DNA of 7,192 nucleotides from CS2-K091 sp035527155 (GTDB taxonomy: Bacteria > Planctomycetota > Phycisphaerae > Sedimentisphaerales > Anaerobacaceae), in the NCBI GenBank assembly GCA_035527155.1, contig DATLBB010000024.1, forward strand, positions 1 through 7,192. The letters are read 5' to 3'. This document shows, piece by piece, positions 6,042-7,192 of this stretch (its first letter is position 1; each line of letters begins with the position of its first letter). The position numbers and the translations under genes are program-made. The notes below the pieces were generated by a model. The model saw only the letters and a list, made by a program, of their open reading frames with translations, ran no database searches and was not told the DNA's origin.

Positions 6042-7192
6042 ATGAGCAATAGCAGACAAAAAGTTGGCTACCGTCAATGGCCAATCGTGGCTGGGGCTGT
6101 AATCATTGTGCTCTTGATTGGGGGGTGGGGCAGTATCTCCGCCCAAACGGATACCGAACACGAGGCCGAGCAAACTCTCCGCGACCTTAAGATCGATATA
6201 GCACCGGATCCGAATGTCGCCGTGCCGGAAATGTACAAAGTTCCACCGAAAATCCTCAAGCAAACTGTAGGCGGTACTGATGAATTTAAGCTTTTCTATT
6301 TTTGCAAATATCACACACCCGATAACATGAAAAAGATTATTCATGAGCAGTTCGCAACGAAACTTTTCGACCAGAAAGGCAAATCGACTCAAGTATCAGA
6401 CTATACCGTCAGCAGCAATCCTTTGACAAATCAGTTGATCGTCAGATGCCCGCTCAAAGAGGACGCCGATGCGGTACTTCAAACCCTTGAGTATGTGGAT
6501 GTCCCCCCGATTCAGGTCAAAATCGAATGCCTGGTCTCGGAGATTTATGCGGATATGACTTTCGACCGGGAAACTACTTTGGCAATCGACAACTTATTCG
6601 GAGAGAGTGTTGCGATGAATCCCGCCGGGACGGCTTTCGGAGCTGATGTCCGGCAATTAGTACAGGACGACGAATATCTACCAGCCTTTCCCGGCGCCTC
6701 ACTCAGGGAGGTGGCACGATCTCGAATGGGCCTTAACATAGGCTACTTAAACACTGGCGATGTAGGCCATGGCTTCACCCTGTTAATCGACCTGCTCGAA
6801 TCGAGGGGCTATTTGAAAATCCTCATGAATCCAACTCTTGAAGTAGTCAACGGCGGAACTGCGACGATCTCATCACAGCAAAAGGTTCCGCTGGACAGAA
6901 TAACCATGCGATCCACCATTTCGGACTACCTGGAGACAAAGACCGAATACGAAAATGTCATAGACTCGCTCAAAATTACGGCCCACGTCTTCGGTGACGG
7001 CTACATCGGCCTGGAAACTGACGTAACACTCGGCTCTAAGAACACTCCCGAAGGTGTCAAGCAGGTGCCGATCATCACAAAAAAGGAAATCCAGAACAAG
7101 CAAAACCGCATCCGGCAGGGAGAAAGCCTCGTAATTGGCGGAATCAGGAAGAACGAGGAATTCGCCGTAGTCCGAGGCGTCCCGATTCTGAA
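6042..7192 (+). CDS. Secretin-family protein (GspD/PilQ type), 3' end beyond window
   Basis: A frame of 383 codons that stays open to the right edge. Secretins form large ring-shaped outer-membrane channels for type II secretion or type IV pili. Residues 13-34 (WPIVAGAVIIVLLIGGWG...SA) are a signal peptide or membrane anchor. Residues about 82-153 look like a secretin N-type domain (FKLFYFCKYHTPDNMKKII, then NQLIVRCPLKEDADAVLQTL). The stretch PPIQVKIECLVSEIYADM (155-172) opens the secretin domain. Family signatures follow: NPTLEVVNGGTATISSQQKVP (263-283), LKITAHVFGDGYIGLE (310-325), and RQGESLVIGGIRKNEEFAVVRGVPIL (358-383), whose usual continuation 'GDIP' lies outside. Only one N-type domain precedes the pore domain, so the protein is short for a GspD. 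ATG 6042 is followed directly by the signal sequence; the ribosome binding site is weak (ACAGG, with GGAGG further up at 6010). The missing downstream genes would tell secretion from pilus. Confidence 0.85.
   Translation, partial: MSNSRQKVGYRQWPIVAGAVIIVLLIGGWGSISAQTDTEHEAEQTLRDLKIDIAPDPNVAVPEMYKVPPKILKQTVGGTDEFKLFYFCKYHTPDNMKKIIHEQFATKLFDQKGKSTQVSDYTVSSNPLTNQLIVRCPLKEDADAVLQTLEYVDVPPIQVKIECLVSEIYADMTFDRETTLAIDNLFGESVAMNPAGTAFGADVRQLVQDDEYLPAFPGASLREVARSRMGLNIGYLNTGDVGHGFTLLIDLLESRGYLKILMNPTLEVVNGGTATISSQQKVPLDRITMRSTISDYLETKTEYENVIDSLKITAHVFGDGYIGLETDVTLGSKNTPEGVKQVPIITKKEIQNKQNRIRQGESLVIGGIRKNEEFAVVRGVPIL

Noticed and set aside
5976..6392. 138-codon open frame on the minus strand
   Set aside because: Antisense to the start of the secretin gene, which has a clear signal sequence and family motifs.

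Overview
The window most resembles a Planctomycetota genome, possibly Phycisphaerae-like. The evidence is indirect: a Gram-negative envelope (a secreted beta-barrel protein and a secretin), a secreted ceramidase-family hydrolase beside a sulfatase remnant, a broken AP2/HNH-type endonuclease gene, and many intergenic short repeats. There is no rRNA or other marker, so the phylum is an inference. Gene density is low and the left two thirds look like a decaying, repeat-rich accessory region.

Layout. Positions 1-1856 hold a group II intron on the minus strand. Its 5' end (GTGCG) is at 1856, a 457-aa reverse transcriptase/maturase lies in domain IV, and domain V is at 12-47; domain VI and the 3' splice site lie just beyond the left edge. 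The 5' exon is a tandem TTCTTCGTG-type repeat, and two loops in the intron pair with the last 12 exon bases, so the intron appears aimed at that repeat. Positions 1894-2126 are noncoding. Positions 2127-2405 hold a 279-bp non-coding element bounded by perfect 23-bp inverted repeats (MITE-like). Next to it lies a sulfatase C-terminal remnant (2428-2535, minus), then a ceramidase-family gene (2565-4008, minus) split by one frameshift near 3608 although all its expected metal ligands survive. Positions 4060-4320 are noncoding, with a sigma70-like promoter for the ceramidase gene, short repeats and hairpins. A truncated AP2/HNH endonuclease fragment (4320-4538, minus) ends inside a 9-bp tandem repeat.

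The right third looks intact. A secreted outer-membrane beta-barrel protein (4716-5573, plus) has its own promoter. After a 468-bp gap comes a secretin-family gene (6042 to beyond 7192, plus) that has a near-consensus promoter and a leader hairpin and runs off the right edge. The two genes have separate promoters and need not work together; both products belong in the outer membrane. No CRISPR array, tRNA or rRNA was seen. No convincing new multi-gene system is present. The most interesting points are the intron's match to an interspersed repeat, the MITE-like element, and the single-frameshift hydrolase.
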